Shown here one piece after another: positions 25,073 through 32,288 of a stretch of 64,000 bases of DNA. Under the pieces are notes generated by a model. It did not search any database and was not told the origin of the DNA. It saw only the letters and a program-made list of their open reading frames with translations. The position numbers were made by a program, and so were the translations under genes. The stretch spans positions 131,071-195,070 of the forward strand of contig NZ_JAVDSH010000010.1 in the NCBI RefSeq assembly GCF_031455195.1, written 5' to 3'. Source of the DNA: Arthrobacter nitroguajacolicus_D. Its GTDB lineage: Bacteria; Actinomycetota; Actinomycetes; Actinomycetales; Micrococcaceae. Position 1 is the stretch's first letter. The number at the start of each line of letters is the position of its first letter.

Positions 25073-25079
25073 AACAGAA
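25065..25079. promoter_or_regulatory. IclR operator between iclR and the transporter gene
   Basis: TTCTGCACAACAGAA has the same arms (TTCTG, CAGAA) and 5-bp spacer as the site at 24141-24155, and here the symmetry extends one base on each side (A and T). It covers the proposed iclR start codon and touches its -10, so binding should repress iclR itself while possibly activating the transporter operon. Confidence 0.7.
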
Positions 25080-25084
25080 TTGTA
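25079..25084 (-). promoter_or_regulatory. -10 element of a probable leaderless iclR promoter
   Basis: TACAAT on the minus strand, five of six bases matching the consensus TATAAT, ends 6 bp before the GTG codon at 25072. That spacing puts the transcription start at or next to the first base of the codon. No ribosome-binding site precedes the GTG, consistent with a leaderless message, which is common in actinobacteria. The -35 is weak. Confidence 0.5.
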
Positions 25085-25120
25085 TGGTGCAGATTCTGTG
25101 GGCGGCAGGACAGTGGTGGG

Positions 25121-26419
25121 ATGAATCACACACTTCCCGCTGCAGCGTCGCATGGGCCAACCTCCGGAGCCGCCACCGTTGAAGCTCCCGGCGCAGCGCC
25201 ACGCTTTTCCAAAGGCTCAGCGCTGGCCGTCCTTGTTTGCTGGCTGCTGGTGGTCTTCGACGGCTACGACCTCATTGTTTACGGCACAGTCCAGTCCTCC
25301 CTGATTTCCGAAACAGGCTGGGGGCTGACCAAGGCGACCGCCGGGACCATCGGTTCCATGGCATTCCTCGGCATGATGATCGGCGCCATCTTCGCCGGAA
25401 GAATGGCCGACTCGTGGGGCAGACGAAAAACCATCATCGGTTGTGCGATTGTCTTCTCGGTCTTCACCATCCTGTGTGCCCTTGCCCCCAACGCGGCCGT
25501 TTTCGGCATTCTTCGCCTCCTCGCCGGCATAGGACTAGGCGGGCTTGTCCCCTCCGCCAACGCGCTGGTGGCCGAGTTGGTCCCCACCAAATGGCGGTCC
25601 ACCATCGCCACGCTCATGATGTCCGGGGTGCCGATCGGTGGCTCCATCGCAGCACTGGTGGGCATCCCGTTGATTCCCGCTTTCGGCTGGCAAGCCATGT
25701 TCCTCGTGGCAGCACTGGCCTTGGTGATCGTGGTACCGCTGGGGCTCAAGTTCATCCCGGAGACACTGGCACCGGGGAAGGGCGCAAGCACTGACGCCAA
25801 CAAGAAGGCAGGGTTCGGTTCCCTGCTCCGTGCGCCTTACCTCGGTGTCAGCGTGCTCTTCGCCTTGGCCACCATCGCAACCCTGTTCGCCTGGTACGGG
25901 CTGGGCACCTGGCTGCCTAACCTGATGCAGTTGGCCGGATACAACCTCGGATCGGCCCTGACCTTCGCCTTGGCCCTGAACCTGGGCGCCGTGGCCGGCT
26001 CGGTCATCACGGCCTGGGCGGGCACCCGTTTCGGTCCGATTCCGACGGCGATAGCGGCCGCCGCCGTCGCCGCCGTCGGGCTTGCCGCCCTCCTGGCCAG
26101 CCCGCCCGTGGCGGTGGTGTACCTCGCGCTGGTGCTGGCCGGCGTCGGGACCCATGGCACGCAGTGCCTCATCATCGCGGCGGTCGCGAGCCACTATCCG
26201 GACCATCTGCGGGGAACCGCGCTCGGCTGGGCGCTGGGCACGGGCCGCATAGGTGCCGTCGTGGCGCCGCAGGTTGGTGGGCTCCTGCTCGCCGCCGGGC
26301 TGGGCGTCAACTCAAACTTCCTCGCGTTCGCCGGTGCCGCCGCCATCGCAGCGGTCCTATTGGCCGCCGTCGGACTCAAAATCAAGAAAAAGACCTCCCA
26401 AGGAGCAAACAATGCCTGA
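25121..26419 (+). CDS. MFS transporter for 3-hydroxybenzoate or a related aromatic acid
   Basis: 432 residues with 12 predicted helices, of the aromatic acid:H+ symporter group. Characteristic features are the DGYDLIVYGTVQ segment in helix 1 and the loop 2-3 motif GRMADSWGRRKTIIG. The ATG at 25121 was chosen over the much longer upstream frame because the latter overlaps iclR. The stop overlaps the hydroxylase start by 8 bp. Its position next to 3-hydroxybenzoate 6-hydroxylase points to 3-hydroxybenzoate or gentisate as substrate. Confidence 0.85.
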   Translation: MNHTLPAAASHGPTSGAATVEAPGAAPRFSKGSALAVLVCWLLVVFDGYDLIVYGTVQSSLISETGWGLTKATAGTIGSMAFLGMMIGAIFAGRMADSWGRRKTIIGCAIVFSVFTILCALAPNAAVFGILRLLAGIGLGGLVPSANALVAELVPTKWRSTIATLMMSGVPIGGSIAALVGIPLIPAFGWQAMFLVAALALVIVVPLGLKFIPETLAPGKGASTDANKKAGFGSLLRAPYLGVSVLFALATIATLFAWYGLGTWLPNLMQLAGYNLGSALTFALALNLGAVAGSVITAWAGTRFGPIPTAIAAAAVAAVGLAALLASPPVAVVYLALVLAGVGTHGTQCLIIAAVASHYPDHLRGTALGWALGTGRIGAVVAPQVGGLLLAAGLGVNSNFLAFAGAAAIAAVLLAAVGLKIKKKTSQGANNA

Positions 26420-27662
26420 GTACACCCCGTCCACCGATGTCCTGGTTGTGGGAGGAGGGATGGCCGGCCTGGCCGGCGCCCTGGCCCTCCGCGAGAATGG
26501 CGCCAACGTAACGCTCGTGGAGCGCGCCCCCGAGTTCGGCGAGGTTGGCGCCGGCCTGCAGATGGCCCCGAACGCCTCCCGTGTCCTGAAGCGCTGGGGT
26601 TTGCTGGAGAAGGCCCTGGAGATCGGAGTCCAGCCAAAGCACCTGGTGTTCCGCGACGCCGTCACGGGTGAAGAACTGACCCGCCAGTCGCTGCGCGGGG
26701 AATTCGAGGAACGCTACGGCGCCCCCTATGTGGTCATTCACCGCAGCGACCTTCACCGCGTACTCCTCGAAGGATGTGAAGCGGCGGGCGTGAAGCTGGT
26801 CAACGACGTCATGGTGGACAGCGTGGAAACTGTGAACGGACGGGGCATCGTTCACACTGCGGCCGGTGTCGATTATGAAGCTGACGTAGTGATTGGCGCT
26901 GACGGCCTGAAATCCACGCTGCGTCCCCTGGTGGCCGGCGATGAGCCGGTCTCCTCGGCCTACGTCGCCTACCGCGGCACGGTTCCCATCACCGCCGAGA
27001 CCCCCGCCACCGACCTAGAAGACGTGGTGGTCTACCTCGGACCGGATTGCCACCTGGTGCAGTACCCACTCCGGAAAGGCGAACTGCTGAACACTGTGGC
27101 GGTCTTCAAATCGCCTTCATTTGAGCGCGGCGAAGAGCAGTACGGCGGGGTGGACGAACTCCAGGCTGCCTACAATGACTGTGTCCCCGCTGTCCAGGCC
27201 GCCCTCGCGAACCTCGGCACCAGCATCCGTTGGCCCATGTACGATCGCGACCCTATCGAAAACTGGGTTGCCGGCCGCATGGTCCTCATGGGCGATGCTG
27301 CCCACCCGATGCTCCAGTACCTCGCCCAAGGCGCGTGCCAGGCACTCGAAGATGCCGCCGTGCTGCAGGATGTCAGCGCCGGCACCGTCTTCACTGCCGA
27401 CGGCGTCAACCCGTCCGCGTGGGACGGCGCCATTGCGGAATTCAACAAGGTCCGGGCCGCCCGCACAGCCCGGGTCCAGCGAACGGCCCGCGTATGGGGT
27501 GAGTCCTGGCATGTTTCCGGGCTGGCGCGGACGCTCCGAAACCTGCTGTTCAAGAGCCGCAAGGACAACGACTTCCAGTACAACGACTGGCTGTACGGCC
27601 AGGCCGGCGAAGGACTGCCGGCTGCGGAGGCGCCGCGCGTGGCCAGCCAGATTCCCGCCTGA
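26412..27662 (+). CDS. 3-hydroxybenzoate 6-monooxygenase
   Basis: 416 residues; AAGGAG precedes the ATG. It is a class A FAD monooxygenase with the dinucleotide motif VVGGGMAGLAGALAL, the DG motif in VIGADGLKSTLR, and the GD motif MGDAAHPMLQY near residue 295. Salicylate hydroxylase and 6-hydroxynicotinate monooxygenase share this fold. The context of gentisate dioxygenase, maleylpyruvate isomerase and fumarylpyruvate hydrolase makes para-hydroxylation of 3-hydroxybenzoate to gentisate the best assignment. It is co-transcribed with the transporter and followed by a strong terminator. Confidence 0.88.
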   Translation: MPEYTPSTDVLVVGGGMAGLAGALALRENGANVTLVERAPEFGEVGAGLQMAPNASRVLKRWGLLEKALEIGVQPKHLVFRDAVTGEELTRQSLRGEFEERYGAPYVVIHRSDLHRVLLEGCEAAGVKLVNDVMVDSVETVNGRGIVHTAAGVDYEADVVIGADGLKSTLRPLVAGDEPVSSAYVAYRGTVPITAETPATDLEDVVVYLGPDCHLVQYPLRKGELLNTVAVFKSPSFERGEEQYGGVDELQAAYNDCVPAVQAALANLGTSIRWPMYDRDPIENWVAGRMVLMGDAAHPMLQYLAQGACQALEDAAVLQDVSAGTVFTADGVNPSAWDGAIAEFNKVRAARTARVQRTARVWGESWHVSGLARTLRNLLFKSRKDNDFQYNDWLYGQAGEGLPAAEAPRVASQIPA

Positions 27663-27690
27663 CCGCCTGACCGCCTGACGCTGAACGCGC

Positions 27691-27750
27691 AAGCCGCCTG
27701 CCGTCGTCGTGCACTTCCGAAGGCACGACGGCGGCGGGCGGCTTTTGTTT
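27691..27750 (+). terminator. intrinsic terminator after the 3-hydroxybenzoate hydroxylase
   Basis: A long GC-rich inverted repeat: AGCCGCCTGCCGTCGTCGTGC-type left arm (27692-27712; key bases GCCGCC...GTCGTGC) pairs with the right arm 27723-27743 (GCACGAC...GGCGGC), with only a few mismatches, followed by TTTTGTTTT. The same stem recurs after ilvD at 31543-31600. Confidence 0.85.
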
Positions 27751-27776
27751 TCCCGGCAGTTGGGTACGGTATCCCC

Positions 27777-28727
27777 ATGGCCGCATCCCAGAAGCGACAA
27801 AAGTCCGGTTCCACGCTGCTGACAGTCATCATCGCGTTCGCGGCGAACACCTTGGTTGCGGCAGCAAAGTCGGTGGCTGCGGCGCTCACCGGTTCTGCTT
27901 CGATGACCGCAGAAGCAGCGCATTCCTGGGCGGACACCGGCAACCAGGTGTTCTTGTTCATGGCTGAACGGCGCTCCCAGCGCCCGCGGGACAAGGACCA
28001 CCCTATGGGCTACGGCCGGGAAGCCTACGTGTGGTCGATGTTCGCCGCTTTCGGGCTCTTCACGGCCGGTGCTGTGGTGTCCATCATGCACGGCATACAG
28101 GAGCTCATCACGCCTGAGCCTGCCTCGGACTTCCTGGTGGCGTACGTGGTTTTGGCCATGGCCTTTGTCCTCGAAGGCGTCTCCTTTGTCCAGGCGTTCC
28201 GCCAGACCCGGAAGGCGGCCAGGGAACTGGAACGGCACACGTTGGAGCAGGTCCTGATCAGCTCGGACCCCACCTTGCGGGCCGTCTTCGCTGAGGACGC
28301 TGCGGCCCTGGTTGGCCTGGTGGTCGCTTTTGCCGGGGTGTTCCTGCATCAAGTCACCGGATCGCCCGTGCCGGACGCTGTGGGTTCGATCGTAGTGGGC
28401 ATCCTGCTTGCCGTCGTCGCCGTGGTGCTGATCGACCGCAACCGGAGGTTCCTGGTGGGCCAGGGCGTAACCCCGGACATTGAGCGTTCCATGGTCCGGC
28501 GGGTGCTTGACCATCCGGACATTGCCCGGCTCACGTACCTCCACTTGGAATTCGTGGGCCCACGCAAGCTGTATCTCGTTGCGGCCGTGGATCTGGTGGG
28601 GGATCACCCCGAACACGAAGTAGCCGTGGTCCTGCGCCGGCTGGAGCGCGAGTTGGAAGACCACGAGACAGTGGAGGAGGCCGTCCTGACGCTGGCCACC
28701 CCGGACGAAGCGGCGTTGACCTTATAG
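27777..28727 (+). CDS. cation diffusion facilitator (ZnT9-like subgroup)
   Basis: 316 residues. Helix 2 keeps the metal-site residues in AEAAHSWADTGNQ (HSWAD), and the histidine-bearing loop reads HPMGYGRE. In helix 5 the usual second metal motif HxxxD is replaced by EDAAALVG, the pattern of the ZnT9/SLC30A9-like branch. The C-terminal cytoplasmic domain (EHEVAVVLRRLERELEDH) is present. Classical members export Zn2+ or other divalent cations in exchange for protons; for this branch the substrate is less certain. It stands alone between a terminator and a convergent regulator. Confidence 0.85.
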   Translation: MAASQKRQKSGSTLLTVIIAFAANTLVAAAKSVAAALTGSASMTAEAAHSWADTGNQVFLFMAERRSQRPRDKDHPMGYGREAYVWSMFAAFGLFTAGAVVSIMHGIQELITPEPASDFLVAYVVLAMAFVLEGVSFVQAFRQTRKAARELERHTLEQVLISSDPTLRAVFAEDAAALVGLVVAFAGVFLHQVTGSPVPDAVGSIVVGILLAVVAVVLIDRNRRFLVGQGVTPDIERSMVRRVLDHPDIARLTYLHLEFVGPRKLYLVAAVDLVGDHPEHEVAVVLRRLERELEDHETVEEAVLTLATPDEAALTL

Positions 28728-28736
28728 GGCGACCCT

Positions 28737-29579
28737 TCAGCCGACCGGTTTGCCCGTCCCCATCAGCCGCTCCATCTGTTCACCTGCGTCACTGCCCGGG
28801 GCGGGTGTGTACACCACGATGTGCAAGTCCGGTCTGTCCGAGGGCGAGACCTGGTGGTGTTCAAGTTGCAGCACTCCAACCGCCGGGTGGTGGAACAGCC
28901 GCTCCCGGGACTGGAAACCGAGGATGTCGTACCGGTCCCAGCTTTCCTGGAACTCGCGGCTCGCTTCCTTAAGGCGTTCCACTTGGTACGCGACATCCGG
29001 ATCGCCGAGCCGTTGTCCCGTTTCGGCCCTGAACTCGGCGAGGAACCTTTTGCTGGTGATATCCCAATCGGGCAGCAGGTCACGGACATATGGGTCGGTG
29101 AACACCAGCCACAGGAGGTTCCTGTCGGCGGCGTCGAAAGTCCCGATGTTGGGATACAGCGCTTCGTAGGCGCGGTTCCAACCGGCGACTCCCCAATCCG
29201 GGGACAACGCGTAGGCCGGATTCGGATCCAGTGCCTCCAGGAGGCGTTGCACGTGTGCGGGCGCATCGGCGGCGACCGGGCCCTTTGGCGGAGCCGATGA
29301 GTATCCACCCAAGGACAGCACATAGCCCAGGCCGGTGTCGGACAGATGCAGGGCACGGGCAATCGACTCGAGGACCTGCCGCGAGGGGCTGATGTCCCGG
29401 CCCTGCTCAAGCCAGGTGTACCAGGTGACGCTCACTCCGGAGAGGAACGCAATCTCTTCCCGCCGGAGCCCGCGCTCGCGGGACCTGCCCACCGGGGGCA
29501 GCCCATAGTCGGAGCGGAGGGCCTGGGTGCGGCGGGTCCTGAGGTAGAGCCCCAGTTCCTTGCGCCTCTCATCTTTCAC
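28737..29579 (-). CDS. XRE-family regulator with MmyB-like ligand-binding domain
   Basis: 280 residues from a GTG start. Residues about 10-75 form a helix-turn-helix (RGLRREEIAFLSGVSVTWYTWLEQ, split here as RGLRREEIAFLSGVS then WYTWLEQGRDI). The rest is the MmyB-like domain found in many actinobacterial regulators, with NPAYALSPDWGVAGWN and the terminal HHQVSPSDRPDLHIVVY. Such proteins often bind a fatty-acid-like or other small ligand and regulate an adjacent gene. It diverges from ilvD and lies tail-to-tail with the cation transporter; neither is an obvious target. Confidence 0.85.
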   Translation of the reverse strand: MKDERRKELGLYLRTRRTQALRSDYGLPPVGRSRERGLRREEIAFLSGVSVTWYTWLEQGRDISPSRQVLESIARALHLSDTGLGYVLSLGGYSSAPPKGPVAADAPAHVQRLLEALDPNPAYALSPDWGVAGWNRAYEALYPNIGTFDAADRNLLWLVFTDPYVRDLLPDWDITSKRFLAEFRAETGQRLGDPDVAYQVERLKEASREFQESWDRYDILGFQSRERLFHHPAVGVLQLEHHQVSPSDRPDLHIVVYTPAPGSDAGEQMERLMGTGKPVG

Positions 29580-29608
29580 GCTCCAACACTATTACTCTGT
29601 TACTTTCA

Positions 29609-29618
29609 CTACTAGTAG
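29609..29618. promoter_or_regulatory. perfect palindrome between the XRE regulator and ilvD
   Basis: CTACTAGTAG is a perfect 10-bp palindrome in the 85-bp divergent gap. The surrounding sequence is AT-rich for this genome and must hold both promoters. It could be an operator for the XRE regulator, but there is no second copy to support that. Confidence 0.35.
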
Positions 29619-29664
29619 CAACACCGTCTTCCGCCCGTCGTAGAAGAACCGCAGGATGGTACTC

Positions 29665-31527
29665 ATGCCTGCACTACGTTCACGAACAGTCACCCACGGC
29701 CGCAACATGGCCGGAGCCCGCGCACTGCTGCGCGCCTCCGGCGTCGCCAACACGGACATCGGCAAGCCGATCATCGCCGTGGCCAACTCCTTCACGGAAT
29801 TCGTTCCGGGCCACACCCACCTCGCACCCGTGGGCCGGATTGTCTCCGACGCGATCCTCGCCGCCGGTGCTGTTCCGCGCGAATTCAACACCATCGCCGT
29901 GGATGACGGCATCGCCATGGGCCACTCCGGCATGCTCTACTCCCTGCCGTCCCGCGACCTGATCGCCGACTCGGTTGAGTACATGGTCAACGCGCACTGC
30001 GCCGACGCCCTGGTCTGCATCTCCAACTGCGACAAGATCACTCCGGGCATGCTCATGGCCGCGCTGCGCCTGAACATCCCGGTGGTGTTCGTCTCCGGCG
30101 GTCCCATGGAAGCCGGCCGCGTGACCCTCACGGACGGTTCCGTCCGCTCCCTGGACCTGGTGAACGCGATTGCCGACGCCGTGGATGAGTCCATCTCCGA
30201 TGAAGACATCAACCTCATCGAAGAGAACGCCTGCCCCACCTGCGGTTCCTGCTCCGGTATGTTCACTGCCAACTCCATGAACTGCCTGGCCGAAGCAATC
30301 GGCCTTGCCCTTCCGGGCAACGGCTCCGTGCTCGCGACCCACACCGCCCGCAAGGCGCTGTACGAGAAGGCCGGCGCCACGGTCGTCGACCTCGTCAAGC
30401 GCTATTACGACGGCGACGACGATTCCGTGTTGCCGCGCTCCATCGCCACCGCCGAGGCCTTCGACAACGCCATGGCCCTGGACATCTCCATGGGCGGCTC
30501 CACCAACACCATCCTGCACCTTCTGGCCGCGGCCCAGGAGGCCGGCGTGGATTACGGCCTGGCCGAGATGGACGCCAAGTCCCGCGTGGTGCCCTGCCTG
30601 GCGAAGGTGGCCCCCAACGTCGCCGGCGACAAGACCTACTACATGGAAGACGTGCACCGCGCCGGTGGCATCCCCGCCCTGCTCGGTGAGCTGAACCGTG
30701 GCGGCCTCCTGCACAAGAATGTCCACTCCGTGCACTCCGAGGACCTGGACGGCTGGCTGGACGACTGGGACATCCGCGGTGGGAAGGCCACTGAGGAAGC
30801 GCAGGCCCTCTGGCACGCTGCCCCCGGTGGCGTCCGCTCCTCCACGGCCTTCTCGCAGTCGAACGAATGGACCTCCCTGGACACTGACGCAGAGGGTGGC
30901 TGCATCCGTTCCGTGGAGCACGCTTTCTCCAAGGACGGCGGTCTGGCCGTGCTGCGCGGCAACGTGGCAGTGGACGGCGCTGTGGTGAAGACCGCAGGCG
31001 TGGACGAGTCCATCTGGACCTTCGAAGGTCCGGCAGTGGTGTGCGAGTCACAGGACGAGGCCGTGGAGAAGATCCTGAACAAGACCATCAAGGAGGGCGA
31101 CGTAGTGGTCATCCGCTACGAAGGCCCCAGGGGCGGTCCGGGCATGCAGGAAATGCTCTACCCGACCAGCTTCCTCAAGGGCCGCGGCCTGGGCAAGAAG
31201 TGCGCCCTCATCACGGACGGACGTTTCTCCGGCGGCACCTCGGGCCTGTCGATCGGGCACATCTCCCCGGAGGCTGCCTCCGGCGGGGCCATCGCCCTGG
31301 TGGAGAACGGCGACATCATCAGCATCGACATCACGCAGCGCTCCCTCCAGTTGCAGGTATCCGATGAGATCCTCGCGGAACGCCGCGAAAAGCTGGAGGC
31401 CAACGGCGGTTACAAGCCGAAGGACCGCGAACGCCACGTCTCACCCGCGCTGCGCGCTTACGCGGCCATGGCGCTGTCCGCGGACAAGGGAGCCGTCCGC
31501 GACGTCTCGTTGGTGGAGAACCTCTAG
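29665..31527 (+). CDS. ilvD: dihydroxy-acid dehydratase
   Basis: 620 residues from the ATG at 29665; AGGA lies 9 nt upstream and the sequence then begins MPALRSRTVTHGRNMAG as in other IlvD proteins. An ATG three codons earlier is less likely. It contains Cys122 in CISNCDKITPGM and Cys190/Cys193 in ENACPTCGSCSGMF, the iron-sulfur region. The early segment is FVPGHTHL, the E. coli-type pattern, rather than the CN-H pattern of [2Fe-2S] plant-type enzymes. The enzyme makes the 2-oxo precursors of valine and isoleucine (and of leucine and pantothenate). No other ilv gene is near. Confidence 0.95.
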   Translation: MPALRSRTVTHGRNMAGARALLRASGVANTDIGKPIIAVANSFTEFVPGHTHLAPVGRIVSDAILAAGAVPREFNTIAVDDGIAMGHSGMLYSLPSRDLIADSVEYMVNAHCADALVCISNCDKITPGMLMAALRLNIPVVFVSGGPMEAGRVTLTDGSVRSLDLVNAIADAVDESISDEDINLIEENACPTCGSCSGMFTANSMNCLAEAIGLALPGNGSVLATHTARKALYEKAGATVVDLVKRYYDGDDDSVLPRSIATAEAFDNAMALDISMGGSTNTILHLLAAAQEAGVDYGLAEMDAKSRVVPCLAKVAPNVAGDKTYYMEDVHRAGGIPALLGELNRGGLLHKNVHSVHSEDLDGWLDDWDIRGGKATEEAQALWHAAPGGVRSSTAFSQSNEWTSLDTDAEGGCIRSVEHAFSKDGGLAVLRGNVAVDGAVVKTAGVDESIWTFEGPAVVCESQDEAVEKILNKTIKEGDVVVIRYEGPRGGPGMQEMLYPTSFLKGRGLGKKCALITDGRFSGGTSGLSIGHISPEAASGGAIALVENGDIISIDITQRSLQLQVSDEILAERREKLEANGGYKPKDRERHVSPALRAYAAMALSADKGAVRDVSLVENL

Positions 31528-31542
31528 GGTCCGTTCCGCGTT

Positions 31543-31602
31543 TAAGCCGCCTGCCGCCGTCGTGCTTCACTGAATGCACGACGGCGGCAGGCGGCTTTGG
31601 TT
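31543..31602 (+). terminator. intrinsic terminator after ilvD
   Basis: The stem AAGCCGCCTGCCGCCGTCGT continues to GC at 31565 and pairs with the right arm 31576-31597 (GCACGACGGCGGCAGGCGGC), essentially without mismatches, followed by TTTGGTTT. It closely repeats the hairpin at 27691-27750. It may also stop transcripts of the convergent kdp operon. Confidence 0.85.
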
Positions 31603-32276
31603 TACGGCAGGAACCGGTAGCCCATGCCCGGTTCCGTGATGAAGTGGCGCGGCGTGCCCGGTTCTGCTTCGAGCTTCCGGCGGAGCTGCGCCATGTACAC
31701 GCGGAGGTAGTTGGCTTCCTTGGCGTACGCCGGGCCCCACACCTCGGTGAGGAGTTGTTGTTGGGTGATCAGCTTCTCAGGATTCCGGACCATGATCTCC
31801 AGGATGCTCCACTCGGTGGGCGTCATCCGGACGTCCTGACCGGCCTTGGTGATCTGCTTTTTTGCGAGGTCCACGGTGAAGGAGCCGGTCTCGATAACGG
31901 TGGTACCGGGGTCCGGTTCGGTTCGCCGCAGGATGGCCCGGAGGCGCGCAAGAAGCTCGTCGAGTCCAAAAGGCTTGGTGATGTAATCGTCCGCTCCGGC
32001 GTCCAAAGCCTCAACCTTGTCGTTGGAGCCGTGGCGGGCTGACAGGACCAGGATGGGCACGGTGCTCCATTCGCGGAGACGCGTGATGACCGTTGTGCCG
32101 TCGATATCCGGCAAACCAAGGTCAAGGATGACCACGCTGACCGGCCGTTGCGCGGCAGCGTGGAGCGCCGATTCGCCATCCATGGCTGTTGCGACGCTGT
32201 AGCCGTGCCCTTTGAGGGTGATGGCCAGGGCGCGGACAATGTGGGGGTCGTCGTCCACGACCAGGACGTTATTCAT
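31602..32276 (-). CDS. kdpE: response regulator KdpE
   Basis: 224 residues. The receiver domain has the acidic pair in VVDDDP, the phospho-acceptor Asp in VILDLGLPD and the Lys in ITKPFG; the C-terminal OmpR-type winged helix has LTEVWGPAYAKEANYLRVY. It is phosphorylated by KdpD and activates the kdp operon under potassium limitation. It is the last gene of the kdp operon, 12 bp after kdpD. Confidence 0.94.
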   Translation of the reverse strand: MNNVLVVDDDPHIVRALAITLKGHGYSVATAMDGESALHAAAQRPVSVVILDLGLPDIDGTTVITRLREWSTVPILVLSARHGSNDKVEALDAGADDYITKPFGLDELLARLRAILRRTEPDPGTTVIETGSFTVDLAKKQITKAGQDVRMTPTEWSILEIMVRNPEKLITQQQLLTEVWGPAYAKEANYLRVYMAQLRRKLEAEPGTPRHFITEPGMGYRFLP

Positions 32277-32288
32277 TCCGCAGACAAT

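Noticed and set aside
24170..25120. Long plus-strand frame that would make the aromatic-acid transporter a 749-residue fusion protein
   Set aside because: It runs antisense through the whole iclR gene. The transporter's own ATG at 25121 gives a normal 432-residue MFS protein, and the upstream translation shows no domain.
29680..31051. Long minus-strand frames opposite ilvD
   Set aside because: Antisense to one of the most conserved genes in the window, without start signals.
30395..31051. 218-residue minus-strand frame with Arg/Pro-rich sequence inside ilvD
   Set aside because: A shadow frame; ilvD occupies the region in full.
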